Assembly (NCBI GenBank): GCA_003565625.1
Contig: PXBD01000007.1
Span: 1-33,167 of the forward strand
Reading direction: 5' to 3'
Origin: Gammaproteobacteria bacterium
Lineage (GTDB): Bacteria; Pseudomonadota; Gammaproteobacteria; Xanthomonadales; Wenzhouxiangellaceae
Length of the DNA: 33,167 bases
Shown: positions 1 through 7,572 of the stretch, one piece after another
How positions within the stretch are numbered: the stretch's first letter is position 1
Layout of the letters: each line of letters opens with the position of its first letter
Notes under the pieces: generated by a model
Seen by the model: the letters and a program-made list of their open reading frames with translations, nothing else
What the model was told of the DNA's origin: nothing
Database searches by the model: none
Made by a program: the position numbers and the translations under genes

Positions 1-520
1 CCGGGGTCGGCTCAGGCTCATCGGCCTGCTGCAGTGCAATACCGCCAATACCGCCCTCGGGTTCGTCGACCGCTCCGGCGGCACTCAGGCTGGGGGCAAA
101 GTTATATTCCAGCGGGTCGGTCAGTTCGGCAATGCGTCCAAGTACAACGAAACCGAAGCCGTCGTCGCCGGCTCCGCCGCCGTCGAGACCAGCTGCAGCG
201 GCTTCGAGTTCTTCAAGCAGATCGCCCTCGCCCAGCAGGGCCAGGATGTCGGATACGCTGGTTGCGGTAACGAGGCCTTCGGGGACGGTTTCGGGCTCGT
301 TGTCTTCAATGCTTTCGCTCAACTCGAGGATCTGATTGGACAGCAGAGACAGGGGGCCGCCTTCGAAATTCTCGAAGACCAAGTCTACGCTACCGTCCTC
401 GCCGGTGATAATGACCTCTCCAGCCTGGAGCTGGTCGCCATTCTGCAACTGTCGAAGCGTACCGTCTTCGGCACGGGCCCAGACTTCACCTGTCACGTTT
501 TGAACGATTGCTGCTGTCAT
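1..520 (-). CDS. lapA-like: LapA-like giant adhesin, N-terminal retention module (partial, runs off the left edge)
   Basis: Only the first 173 codons are in the window. The ATG at 520-518 follows a purine-rich GGGAAAG/AGAG stretch. The start MTAAIVQNVTGEVWA, the short beta-rich repeats (RQLQNGDQLQAGE, IITGEDGSVDL) and the following LLSNQILELSES segment are typical of the LapA retention module, which jams in the outer-membrane TolC-like pore so that the adhesin stays on the cell surface. Residues 107-111 read AAAAG, close to the TAAG site that LapG cuts in Pseudomonas fluorescens LapA. After about residue 130 the protein becomes acidic and low-complexity. The repeat region and C-terminal RTX secretion signal would lie outside the window. 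It diverges from its own export genes. The family call is strong because lapG and lapD homologues are present; the full size cannot be seen. Confidence 0.88.
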   Translation of the reverse strand, partial: MTAAIVQNVTGEVWARAEDGTLRQLQNGDQLQAGEVIITGEDGSVDLVFENFEGGPLSLLSNQILELSESIEDNEPETVPEGLVTATSVSDILALLGEGDLLEELEAAAAGLDGGGAGDDGFGFVVLGRIAELTDPLEYNFAPSLSAAGAVDEPEGGIGGIALQQADEPEPTP

Positions 521-715
521 CTCTACTTTCCCTTTGCCTTAAATGATTGTTTTGGCGGAATTGGACATTCTGCACCCAAATTAGTACATTTCTCGCTGGG
601 AGTACATTGGACTTCGGTACGGTTTTTCAATCTTTGTTGAAATTAAACGGAATCCAAAGTAAAATCTGCGATCTTCATCACATTATCGGCTATTCCATTC
701 AGGGGATTTCGCAAC
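521..715. promoter_or_regulatory. divergent adhesin/exporter control region
   Basis: This AT-rich 195-bp gap separates the adhesin gene (minus) from the export operon (plus). It holds two direct copies of AGTACATT at 583-590 and 601-608, 18 bp apart (under two helical turns), a plausible dimer-of-dimers or tandem regulator site. The plus-strand promoter is listed separately. No convincing sigma-70 pair was found for the minus strand. Confidence 0.5.
637..665 (+). promoter_or_regulatory. sigma-70 type promoter for the tolC-ompA/lapBC operon
   Basis: TTGAAA at 637-642 and TAAAAT at 660-665 are separated by exactly 17 bp. Each hexamer matches consensus at four to five of six positions. The expected transcript starts near 672 and leaves a leader of about 44 nt before the ATG at 716, whose Shine-Dalgarno is AGGGG at 701-705. 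Confidence 0.6.
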
Positions 716-2887
716 ATGAGCAAGCATGATCTGCCTCAAGAGTCCAATACCGTTTACCGCAGCCTGATGCTGGGGTGTTTTTTGCTGCTGGCTTCAGCCA
801 CGCCGCTGCAGGCACAGACCGGCGTCGATGAGGCCGTTGTCCGGGCCCTGGAAACCAACCCGGATGTACAAGTACGCTGGCACGATTTCCGCTCGGCCGG
901 ATATGCAACCGATGCCGCACGCGGCGGGTTCCGGCCGCAAGTGGGGGTCAGCGCCGCCTACGGTCGCCAGCGCGATAATTTCATTACCGGCAACCCGATG
1001 AACACCGGATTTGCCGAAATCGGGCTCACCCAGTTACTGTGGGACGGCGGGCGCACCAGCGCCAACGTGGCCGAGTTCGGCAGCGCTGAACTGGTTCGCT
1101 ACTTCGAGCTTCTGGGCACCGCCGAAGACACCGCCCGCGAAGCCATGCGCGCCTACCTCGACGTGCTGCGCTTTCGCGAACTGGTTCGCCTGGCCGAGGA
1201 AAACCTGCAAACCCACCAGGAAGTGTACGACCAGATTGCCGAGAGCGCCCGCGCCGGCGTTGCCCGCACCGCGGATCTGGAGCAGATTAACGGCCGTCTG
1301 GCCCTGGCCGAAGCCAACCTGATTAACGAAGAGTCCAACCTGCATGATGTGACGGCTCGCTACCTGCGCGTCATCGGCGATCTGCCGGCCGGCCAGTTGG
1401 CCGAAGTGGAGCTGGACCCGGACCTGCCCGACAACATCCAGGATGTGCTGATGCAGGCCTACCAGCACAGCCCCCGCTACCATGCCGCGCTGCGCAATAT
1501 CTCGGCGGCGGAGTCTGCCACCCGCGGCCAGCAGGCTGAAAGAATGCCGCGCCTGAACCTGACCGCCAATTATGGCGTCCAGACTCGCGATGAGTTCGGC
1601 TTCCGCCAGAGCCATACCGACGGCCGGATTGGCCTGGAACTGACCTACGACCTGTATACCGGTGGACGCAATACCGCCAACATCCGCCGCGCCGTGGCCC
1701 TGGAAAGCAGCGCCATGTCGCTGCGCGACCGGGCCTGCGTGGATATCCGGCAGGATGTGCAGATTGCGTTCAACGACCTGCAGCAGATTTCGCGCAGGCT
1801 GCCCGTGCTGAACCAGCATCGCCTGTCTTCAGACCGGGTGCGCACGGCCTACCGCCAGCAGTTCGAAATCGGCCAACGCACGCTGCTCGACGTGCTCGAC
1901 TCGGAAAACGAGTTCTTCGAGGCCAGCCGCGCCTGGACCAATTCCAATTTTGACGAAACGCTGGCCGCAGCCCGCACCCTGGCCGCCATGGGTCTGCTGC
2001 TGGAAACCCTGAACCTGCGCCGGGCCGACATCCCCACGCTGGATGAACTGGGTGCCGAACCAATGGAGGTTGATCCGGCCACCGCCTGCCCGCTGCCGAA
2101 TGGTGATCGCATGATGGCGCTGACCCGCGCTTCCGTGCCGGAGCCACGCGCAGCCGAGCCGATGGTAGCCACCCAGCTCACCATGTCAGATCGAGCCACG
2201 TTTGCGCTGGACAGCGCCGACTTGCTGCCGGCCGCCCGCGAGACCCTCTCGGAACTGGTGGTTGCCATCCGCGAAGGCCGTCTGGTCGGACGTATCCAGG
2301 TGGTCGGCCATACCTGCGACCTCGGGCCGGCGGAGTACAACCAGGCATTGAGCGAGCGGCGAGCCCAGGCGGTAGTCGACTACCTGCGCTCGGCCGGCAT
2401 CGGGGCCGACGAGATTGTCTCTGAAGGTCGCGGCGAAAACGAGCCGCGCTTCCCCAACGATGGCGAGGCAAACCGCAGCCGTAACCGCCGGGTCGAAATC
2501 AACTTCGTCACCGAACAGGCCAGCATGCAGGGCATTCCGGTCAGTCCGGAGGGACCGGTTACGCAACTGCGCCAGACCGATGTGGTCTCCGATGACGCCA
2601 CCACGGTGCGCCCGGCACCTGCCCTGACCCAGGCTCAGCCTGAGAACAGTGACTTGTTCGTCCAGATCGCGTCGTTTTCGGTCGAGGCCAATGCGCATCG
2701 ACTGGCCAAAGACCTGAAGGAACTGGACTACGATGTGTCTGTTGCTGCGTCCGAGAGCCAGTCGCAAACCCTGTGGCTAGTTCGGGTTCGTGCGCCCGAG
2801 GGCAACCGGGAGTCGGCCGCTGCCCTGCAGCAGGAGCTGCGCGAGCAAACCGGCCTGAACGGAATGATTGTTCGCCGCCAGGCCTGA
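716..2887 (+). CDS. lapE-like: TolC-type outer-membrane channel fused to OmpA-like and SPOR domains
   Basis: This 723-residue protein combines three domains. A signal peptide (hydrophobic stretch 17-32, cleavage near LQA-Q) leads into a TolC/OEP region at about 36-440 with the usual repeat of two helical hairpin halves. An OmpA-like peptidoglycan-binding domain follows at about 485-600, with a GHTCDLG segment and an NRSRNRRVEI end. A SPOR domain at about 644-719 starts DLFVQIASFS. TolC forms the outer-membrane exit duct of type I secretion; in Lap systems the LapE homologue also holds the retained adhesin. The OmpA and SPOR modules predict that this pore is anchored to peptidoglycan, including denuded glycan at division sites, which is an inference. 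Typical TolC/LapE proteins are about 420-480 residues and lack both extra domains. It is the first gene of the export operon, 94 bp before the ABC transporter gene. Confidence 0.92.
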   Translation: MSKHDLPQESNTVYRSLMLGCFLLLASATPLQAQTGVDEAVVRALETNPDVQVRWHDFRSAGYATDAARGGFRPQVGVSAAYGRQRDNFITGNPMNTGFAEIGLTQLLWDGGRTSANVAEFGSAELVRYFELLGTAEDTAREAMRAYLDVLRFRELVRLAEENLQTHQEVYDQIAESARAGVARTADLEQINGRLALAEANLINEESNLHDVTARYLRVIGDLPAGQLAEVELDPDLPDNIQDVLMQAYQHSPRYHAALRNISAAESATRGQQAERMPRLNLTANYGVQTRDEFGFRQSHTDGRIGLELTYDLYTGGRNTANIRRAVALESSAMSLRDRACVDIRQDVQIAFNDLQQISRRLPVLNQHRLSSDRVRTAYRQQFEIGQRTLLDVLDSENEFFEASRAWTNSNFDETLAAARTLAAMGLLLETLNLRRADIPTLDELGAEPMEVDPATACPLPNGDRMMALTRASVPEPRAAEPMVATQLTMSDRATFALDSADLLPAARETLSELVVAIREGRLVGRIQVVGHTCDLGPAEYNQALSERRAQAVVDYLRSAGIGADEIVSEGRGENEPRFPNDGEANRSRNRRVEINFVTEQASMQGIPVSPEGPVTQLRQTDVVSDDATTVRPAPALTQAQPENSDLFVQIASFSVEANAHRLAKDLKELDYDVSVAASESQSQTLWLVRVRAPEGNRESAAALQQELREQTGLNGMIVRRQA

Positions 2888-2981
2888 ACTACTTGCATAA
2901 ACCCGCGCCGCCACCGGCGGGCAGGCGTACCATAGGGCGGGCATTGGGGAATCGGCAATATCACAATAAGAGAGGTCCCTG

Positions 2982-5120
2982 TTGACTGACCCACGCCCGA
3001 CCGAAACCGGTGGCCCTCTGCTGACAGCCTTGATGACGCTGTGCGCCTATCACGGCAGGGCAGCCCATCGGGATACCTTGGTCAGCGGCCTGCCGCTGAC
3101 CGCCGGCAAGCTCACCCCTTCTGTTTTCGACCGGGCCGCCAAGCGGGCGCAATTCAGCAGCCGGCTTCTGCAGCGCGGGCTGCGCGAGATCAACACCGCC
3201 CTACTGCCGGCCATCCTGTTGCTGAAAGAGGAAAAGGTCTGCGTGCTCACGCGCCTGGATCCGGGCCAGGGCCTGGCCGAGGTGATTTACCCCGAACTGG
3301 ATGACGCGGCGGTTGAGGTGCCGCTGGAGCAACTGGCAGCGCAATATGCCGGGCACCTGATCTACTGCCGCCCGGACTTCAAGATTGACCGCCGCCACGC
3401 TGATTTCGGTGCGGACAAGAAGCAGCACTGGTTCTGGGGCATCATCGGGCAGAACCGGCGCCTGTACCGCGACATCATCCTGGCCGCCATTCTCATCAAC
3501 CTGTTCGCGGTGGCCATGCCGCTGTTCGTGCTCAACGTCTACGACCGGGTAGTACCCAACGCCGCAACCGAAACCCTGTGGGCCCTGGCTGCCGGGCTGG
3601 TGACGGTGCTGGTGGCCGACCTGATCCTGAAATCGCTGCGCGCCTGGTTCGTCGACCTCGCCGCCAGCCGCGCCGACATCCGCCTGTCCTCGCGCATCAT
3701 GGAGCGGGTGCTGGCAATGAAGATGCAGGACCGCCCCCAGGCCAGCGGCGCGTTTGCGGCCAACGTGCAGTCGTTCGAGTCCGTGCGCAGCTTCATCGGC
3801 TCGCTGACCCTGATCGCGATAGTGGATTTTCCTTTCGTGCTGCTGTTTGCCGGCATCATTGCCTGGATCAACCCGATCCTGGTCATTCCGATTGCCATCG
3901 GCGCGGTGATCGTGCTCATTTACGCGCTGATTTCGCAATACAACATGCACAAGATGACCGAGGTGGCGATGCAGGCCGGCGCCCAGCGCAACGCCACCCT
4001 GATCGAAAGCCTGGGCAACCTGGAGGCGGTCAAGAGTTTCAATGTCCAGGGCGATGTCCAGTCCAAGTGGGAAGACAGCACCATTTTCTTGAGCCGTAAC
4101 TCGGCCAAGATGCGGTTGCTGTCGTCTTCGGTCACCAATGGCGCCGCGTTCGTGCAGCAGTTTGTCGGCATGAGCATGATCATTGTTGGCGTCTACCTGC
4201 TGATTGACGGCCAGCTCAGCCAGGGCGGGCTGATTGCCGCCTACCTGCTGTCCTCGCGCGCCATGGCGCCGGTCAGCCAGGCCGCGGGGCTGCTGTCGCA
4301 CTACCACCAGGCGGCAACCTCGATGGAGTTGCTGGAAAACATCATGCAGCGACCGGTGGAGTACCAGGAGGCCGACGAGAAAATCGACCGCCCGGTGGTG
4401 CGCGGCGACATCGAGTTCCGCAATGTCAGCTTCGCCTACCCTGATGCCCAGCAACAGGCTCTGAGCGACATCAACCTGAAAATCAAGGCCGGCGAACACG
4501 TCGCCATCCTGGGCAAGAACGGCTCCGGCAAGACCACTCTGGAAAAGCTGATCATGGGCCTGTACCAGCCCAGCCAGGGCAGCGTGCTGGTCGACGGTAT
4601 CGACATGCGCCAGCTCGACATCACCCAGCTGCGCCGCAATGTCGGTTACGTGCCGCAGGAAGTCAGCCTGTTCAGCGGTTCGCTCAAGCACAACATCCTG
4701 CTGACCTCGCCGAATGAAGACAGCGATCGCCTGCTACGGGTGATCCGTCTGGCCGGGCTGGAGTCCATGATCAGCCAGCATCCGGAGGGCATCAACATGC
4801 CGGTGGGCGAGCGCGGCCAGCAGCTTTCCGGCGGCCAGCGCCAGTCGGTGGGCATTGCCCGGGCGCTGATCAACGACCCGCCCATCCTGCTGCTGGATGA
4901 ACCCACCGCCTCACTGGATCACACCAGCGAGGAGCAGATCAAGAAGCACCTGGCCGCCGAGTCCAGGGGTAAAACGCTGATCCTGGTTACCCATCGCAGC
5001 TCGCTGCTGCAACTTGCCGAGCGGCTGGTGGTCATTGATCGTGGCAAGATCGTGGCGGATGGTCCGAAGGAGACCGTGATGGAAGCCCTGCGACAGGGCC
5101 GGGTCAGCGGAGCACGCTGA
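2982..5120 (+). CDS. lapB: type I secretion ABC transporter, LssB/LapB type
   Basis: This 712-residue inner-membrane exporter is expected to move the adhesin from cytoplasm to TolC duct. The N-terminal 130 residues form a C39-like domain without the catalytic Cys-Gly pattern, as in RTX exporters that do not cleave a leader. A six-helix transmembrane region occupies about 160-440. The nucleotide-binding domain carries Walker A GKNGSGKTT near 510, signature LSGGQ near 615 and Walker B ILLLDEP near 635 with TASLD. The start is a TTG at 2982, chosen because GAGAGG at 2970-2975 sits 6 bp upstream and no ATG gives a better N-terminus. The stop overlaps the adaptor start (TGATG), so translation is probably coupled. 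Confidence 0.93.
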   Translation: MTDPRPTETGGPLLTALMTLCAYHGRAAHRDTLVSGLPLTAGKLTPSVFDRAAKRAQFSSRLLQRGLREINTALLPAILLLKEEKVCVLTRLDPGQGLAEVIYPELDDAAVEVPLEQLAAQYAGHLIYCRPDFKIDRRHADFGADKKQHWFWGIIGQNRRLYRDIILAAILINLFAVAMPLFVLNVYDRVVPNAATETLWALAAGLVTVLVADLILKSLRAWFVDLAASRADIRLSSRIMERVLAMKMQDRPQASGAFAANVQSFESVRSFIGSLTLIAIVDFPFVLLFAGIIAWINPILVIPIAIGAVIVLIYALISQYNMHKMTEVAMQAGAQRNATLIESLGNLEAVKSFNVQGDVQSKWEDSTIFLSRNSAKMRLLSSSVTNGAAFVQQFVGMSMIIVGVYLLIDGQLSQGGLIAAYLLSSRAMAPVSQAAGLLSHYHQAATSMELLENIMQRPVEYQEADEKIDRPVVRGDIEFRNVSFAYPDAQQQALSDINLKIKAGEHVAILGKNGSGKTTLEKLIMGLYQPSQGSVLVDGIDMRQLDITQLRRNVGYVPQEVSLFSGSLKHNILLTSPNEDSDRLLRVIRLAGLESMISQHPEGINMPVGERGQQLSGGQRQSVGIARALINDPPILLLDEPTASLDHTSEEQIKKHLAAESRGKTLILVTHRSSLLQLAERLVVIDRGKIVADGPKETVMEALRQGRVSGAR

Positions 5121-6550
5121 TGGCTACTACGCGCAAACAAGACTCAAAATCCTTTGAGCAGAAACAGTTCGAACGCCTGGGCAGTCTCCAGCAAGCCACC
5201 CAGAAACGCGCCGGGCTGATCGACCGCCTGTTTGGGCGTTGGGTACAGAGTGGCGGGCGCAGCGATTGGGTCTCGGATACCGAGTGGGCGCGCATCATGC
5301 AGGAGCCGCTGCGCGCCCGCACGCTCTTGTATGGAGTGTTTCTGAGCCTGGTGGCGCTGATTGTCTGGGCCTCGTTTGCCGAAATCGACGAGGTGGTGCG
5401 CGGCGACGGGCGCGTCATCCCCTCGCGCCAGCTCCAGACCTTGCAGTCGATGGATGGCGGCATTGTTGAAGACATTCGGGTGCGCGAAGGCCAGGTGGTC
5501 GAGCCGGGCGACTTGCTGCTGCGGGTCGACCCGGTGCGCTTTGCCGCCTCGCTGGGTGAAAGCCGGGCTCAGTTCCTGGCCCTGACCGGCGAGGTCACCC
5601 GGCTGGCCGCGCTGGTAGCCGGTATCGAGCCGGTATTCCCGCCGGTACTGGCCGAAGAAGCCCCCGGACTGCTCGAACACGAACAGCGCCTGTATGAATC
5701 CAGCCGGGCCGAGCTTGAAGAGCAGCAGGCGGTGTTTGAAAACCAGCTCGAGCAGCGCCAGCAGGAACTGGCCGAAGCCCGCGCCGCGGTCGAGCAATAC
5801 ACCAACACCCTGCGCCTGACCCAGCGCGAGCTGGACGTCACCCGGCCGCTGCTGGAAAGCGGCGCGGTGTCGGATGTCGACGTCCTGCGCCTGGAACGCC
5901 AGGTGGCCACCACCGAGGGTGAACTGAGCCGGGCGCGCTCGGCCGTGGCCCGCAGCGAAGCCGCGGTCAGCGAGGCGCGCAACCGCAAGCGCGAGGTGGA
6001 GCTGTCCATGCTCAACCGCTGGCAGAACCAGCTGTCGGAGACGCGCAGCCGGCTCGACGCCTTGACGCAGGCCGGCCAGGGGCTGGAAGACATGGTCCGC
6101 CAGGCCGAGATCCGCTCCCCCATTCGCGGCACCGTGCAGCGCCTGCACGTCAACACCGTTGGCGGTGTGCTGACGCCCGGCAGGGATGTAGTGGACATCG
6201 TTCCGCTCGACGACCAGCTGATGATCGAGGCCCGCATCCAGCCGCGCGACATCGCCTTCATCCGGCCCGAGCAGGAAGCCACCATTCGCCTGACGGCCTA
6301 TGACTTCACCATCTTCGGCGGCCTCCGGGCCCACGTCGATCACATCAGTGCCGACACGATCACCGATGACCGGGACAACACGTTTTACCTGGTCCGCCTG
6401 GTTACCGAACCGGGCGGTTACGAAGACGATCTGCTGATCATTCCCGGCATGACCACCCAGGTGGACATTCTCACCGGCAAGCGAACGGTCATGCAGTTTC
6501 TCCTGAAACCCCTGCTGCGCGCCGGTTCCATGGCGTTTACGGAACGCTGA
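5120..6550 (+). CDS. lapC: HlyD/LapC-family periplasmic adaptor of type I secretion
   Basis: This 476-residue membrane-fusion protein bridges the ABC transporter and the TolC channel. A cytoplasmic tail of about 65 residues precedes one transmembrane helix at about 68-88. A split biotinyl-lipoyl fold follows: SMDGGIVEDIRVREGQVVEPG before a long coiled coil at about 185-330, then IRSPIRGTVQRLHVNTVGG after it. A beta-barrel domain with DFTIFGGLRAHVDHISADTI completes the family's normal order. Its ATG overlaps the stop of the ABC transporter gene by one base, the tightest coupling in the operon. Length and domain order are normal and I see no defects. Confidence 0.93.
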   Translation: MATTRKQDSKSFEQKQFERLGSLQQATQKRAGLIDRLFGRWVQSGGRSDWVSDTEWARIMQEPLRARTLLYGVFLSLVALIVWASFAEIDEVVRGDGRVIPSRQLQTLQSMDGGIVEDIRVREGQVVEPGDLLLRVDPVRFAASLGESRAQFLALTGEVTRLAALVAGIEPVFPPVLAEEAPGLLEHEQRLYESSRAELEEQQAVFENQLEQRQQELAEARAAVEQYTNTLRLTQRELDVTRPLLESGAVSDVDVLRLERQVATTEGELSRARSAVARSEAAVSEARNRKREVELSMLNRWQNQLSETRSRLDALTQAGQGLEDMVRQAEIRSPIRGTVQRLHVNTVGGVLTPGRDVVDIVPLDDQLMIEARIQPRDIAFIRPEQEATIRLTAYDFTIFGGLRAHVDHISADTITDDRDNTFYLVRLVTEPGGYEDDLLIIPGMTTQVDILTGKRTVMQFLLKPLLRAGSMAFTER

Positions 6551-6554
6551 CATC

Positions 6555-7181
6555 ATGAAACTCAATCACCTGATCCTGACCGAACCGAACTTCCGTGCCC
6601 CGAACTGGCAACAGGGGTTGACCAATGCCTCCATCGTCCAGTTCAGCGGCGGTGAGCCGCCCAACCTGCCCGGTGATGCCAGTGCCTTCATGGTCTGGGT
6701 ATTGAGCAGCACGCCGGACTGGGAGGGCCTGGTGCGCCACTTCAGCGCCCGCTGCCCGGTGGTTGTGCTGAGCAAACTGACCAGCCTGCCCGAAATGCAG
6801 AAAGCGCTGGAGGCCGGCGCGCGCGGCTATCTCGAGGCCGTGACCCATCCGGTGCAGCTGAGCCAGGCCGCCAGCACGGTCTCGCAGGGTGCGCTGTGGA
6901 TTGCCCCGCCCATGATGAACCGGCTGCTGGGCATCCTTTCCAGGGGCCTGCCGGAACCGCGCACGCCGCAACAATGGCAGGACAAGCTCTCGAAGCGCGA
7001 ACTGGAAGTCGCCGAGGTGGTGGCGACCGGGGTCAGCAATCGCGAGGTGGCCGAGCAGTTGCACATTACGGTGCGCACGGTCAAGGAACACCTGAGCTCG
7101 ATTTTCAGCAAGCTGGAAGTCCACGACCGCCTCCAGCTGATTCTGATGGCGCGCGGAGCGCGACCGTCCAACGACCAGTAA
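6555..7181 (+). CDS. LuxR-family regulator with a degenerate receiver domain
   Basis: This 208-residue protein has a C-terminal LuxR/FixJ helix-turn-helix at about 145-200 (LSKRELEVAEVVATGVSNRE and VRTVKEHLSSIFSKL). The N-terminal 120 residues keep the fold pattern of a response-regulator receiver, such as PVVVLSKL and AGARGYL. The strand that should end in the phosphoacceptor Asp reads MVWVLSSTP, the acidic pocket is missing, and the Lys after GYL is replaced. It is therefore probably not a phosphorylation-controlled regulator and may be governed by a ligand, by dimerisation or by expression level, as in atypical receivers like those of the CsgD/VpsT kind. It starts 4 bp after the adaptor stop, so it is co-transcribed and is a candidate regulator of the adhesin locus. 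The target is not known. Confidence 0.85.
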   Translation: MKLNHLILTEPNFRAPNWQQGLTNASIVQFSGGEPPNLPGDASAFMVWVLSSTPDWEGLVRHFSARCPVVVLSKLTSLPEMQKALEAGARGYLEAVTHPVQLSQAASTVSQGALWIAPPMMNRLLGILSRGLPEPRTPQQWQDKLSKRELEVAEVVATGVSNREVAEQLHITVRTVKEHLSSIFSKLEVHDRLQLILMARGARPSNDQ

Positions 7182-7194
7182 AGGAGCCGGGCCA

Positions 7195-7551
7195 ATGTAT
7201 GTGAAACGGGATGAAAACGATCGGATCGTGGCGGTCAGCGCCGATCAGCAACCGGGTTTCGACGAATGGACCGACCCCGACGGTGCCGAACTGCGGGCTT
7301 TTTTCAACCAGCTCAACGATGAGTCCGTCGAGAGTAGTAAAGAAGCACAACGCCTGCGCTCATCCGACGTGGAACTGGCTCGCGTGGTCGAGGACATCAT
7401 CAACCTGCTCACCGACAAGGGCGTGATCCAGTTCACCGAGTTGCCCGAAGCGGCCCAGGAGAAGCTGCTGCAGCGCAAACGCCTGCGCCGGGTGATGATG
7501 CAGCACCTGGACCTGGTGGCCGACGACGATACCGATCAGCTGATGCCGTAG
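7195..7551 (+). CDS. conserved small protein of the 'tryptophan synthase subunit beta-like' family
   Basis: This 118-residue cytoplasmic protein starts MYVKRDENDRIVAV and has a conserved core SDVELARVVEDIINLLTDKG followed by VIQFTELPEAAQEKLLQRK. I recognise the pattern from short gammaproteobacterial proteins often labelled 'tryptophan synthase subunit beta like'. The label is misleading: there is no PLP site, and at 118 residues it is far smaller than TrpB at about 400. It is predicted largely helical, acidic at the C-terminus and without membrane segments. A good Shine-Dalgarno (AAGGAG at 7182-7187) precedes the ATG, 13 bp after the LuxR gene, so it ends the exporter operon. Its function is unknown. 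Position suggests a role linked to the adhesin locus, which is inference. Confidence 0.8.
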   Translation: MYVKRDENDRIVAVSADQQPGFDEWTDPDGAELRAFFNQLNDESVESSKEAQRLRSSDVELARVVEDIINLLTDKGVIQFTELPEAAQEKLLQRKRLRRVMMQHLDLVADDDTDQLMP

Positions 7552-7572
7552 CGGCGGCCGTAGCGGCTGAAA

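Noticed and set aside
3201-4691. Minus-strand frame of about 500 codons opposite the ABC transporter gene
   Set aside because: Same reason: no domain, biased composition, and an unmistakable ABC transporter on the plus strand.
7195-7551. Assigning a tryptophan synthase function to the small protein
   Set aside because: The family label is a misnomer; there is no PLP lysine motif and the size is a quarter of TrpB.
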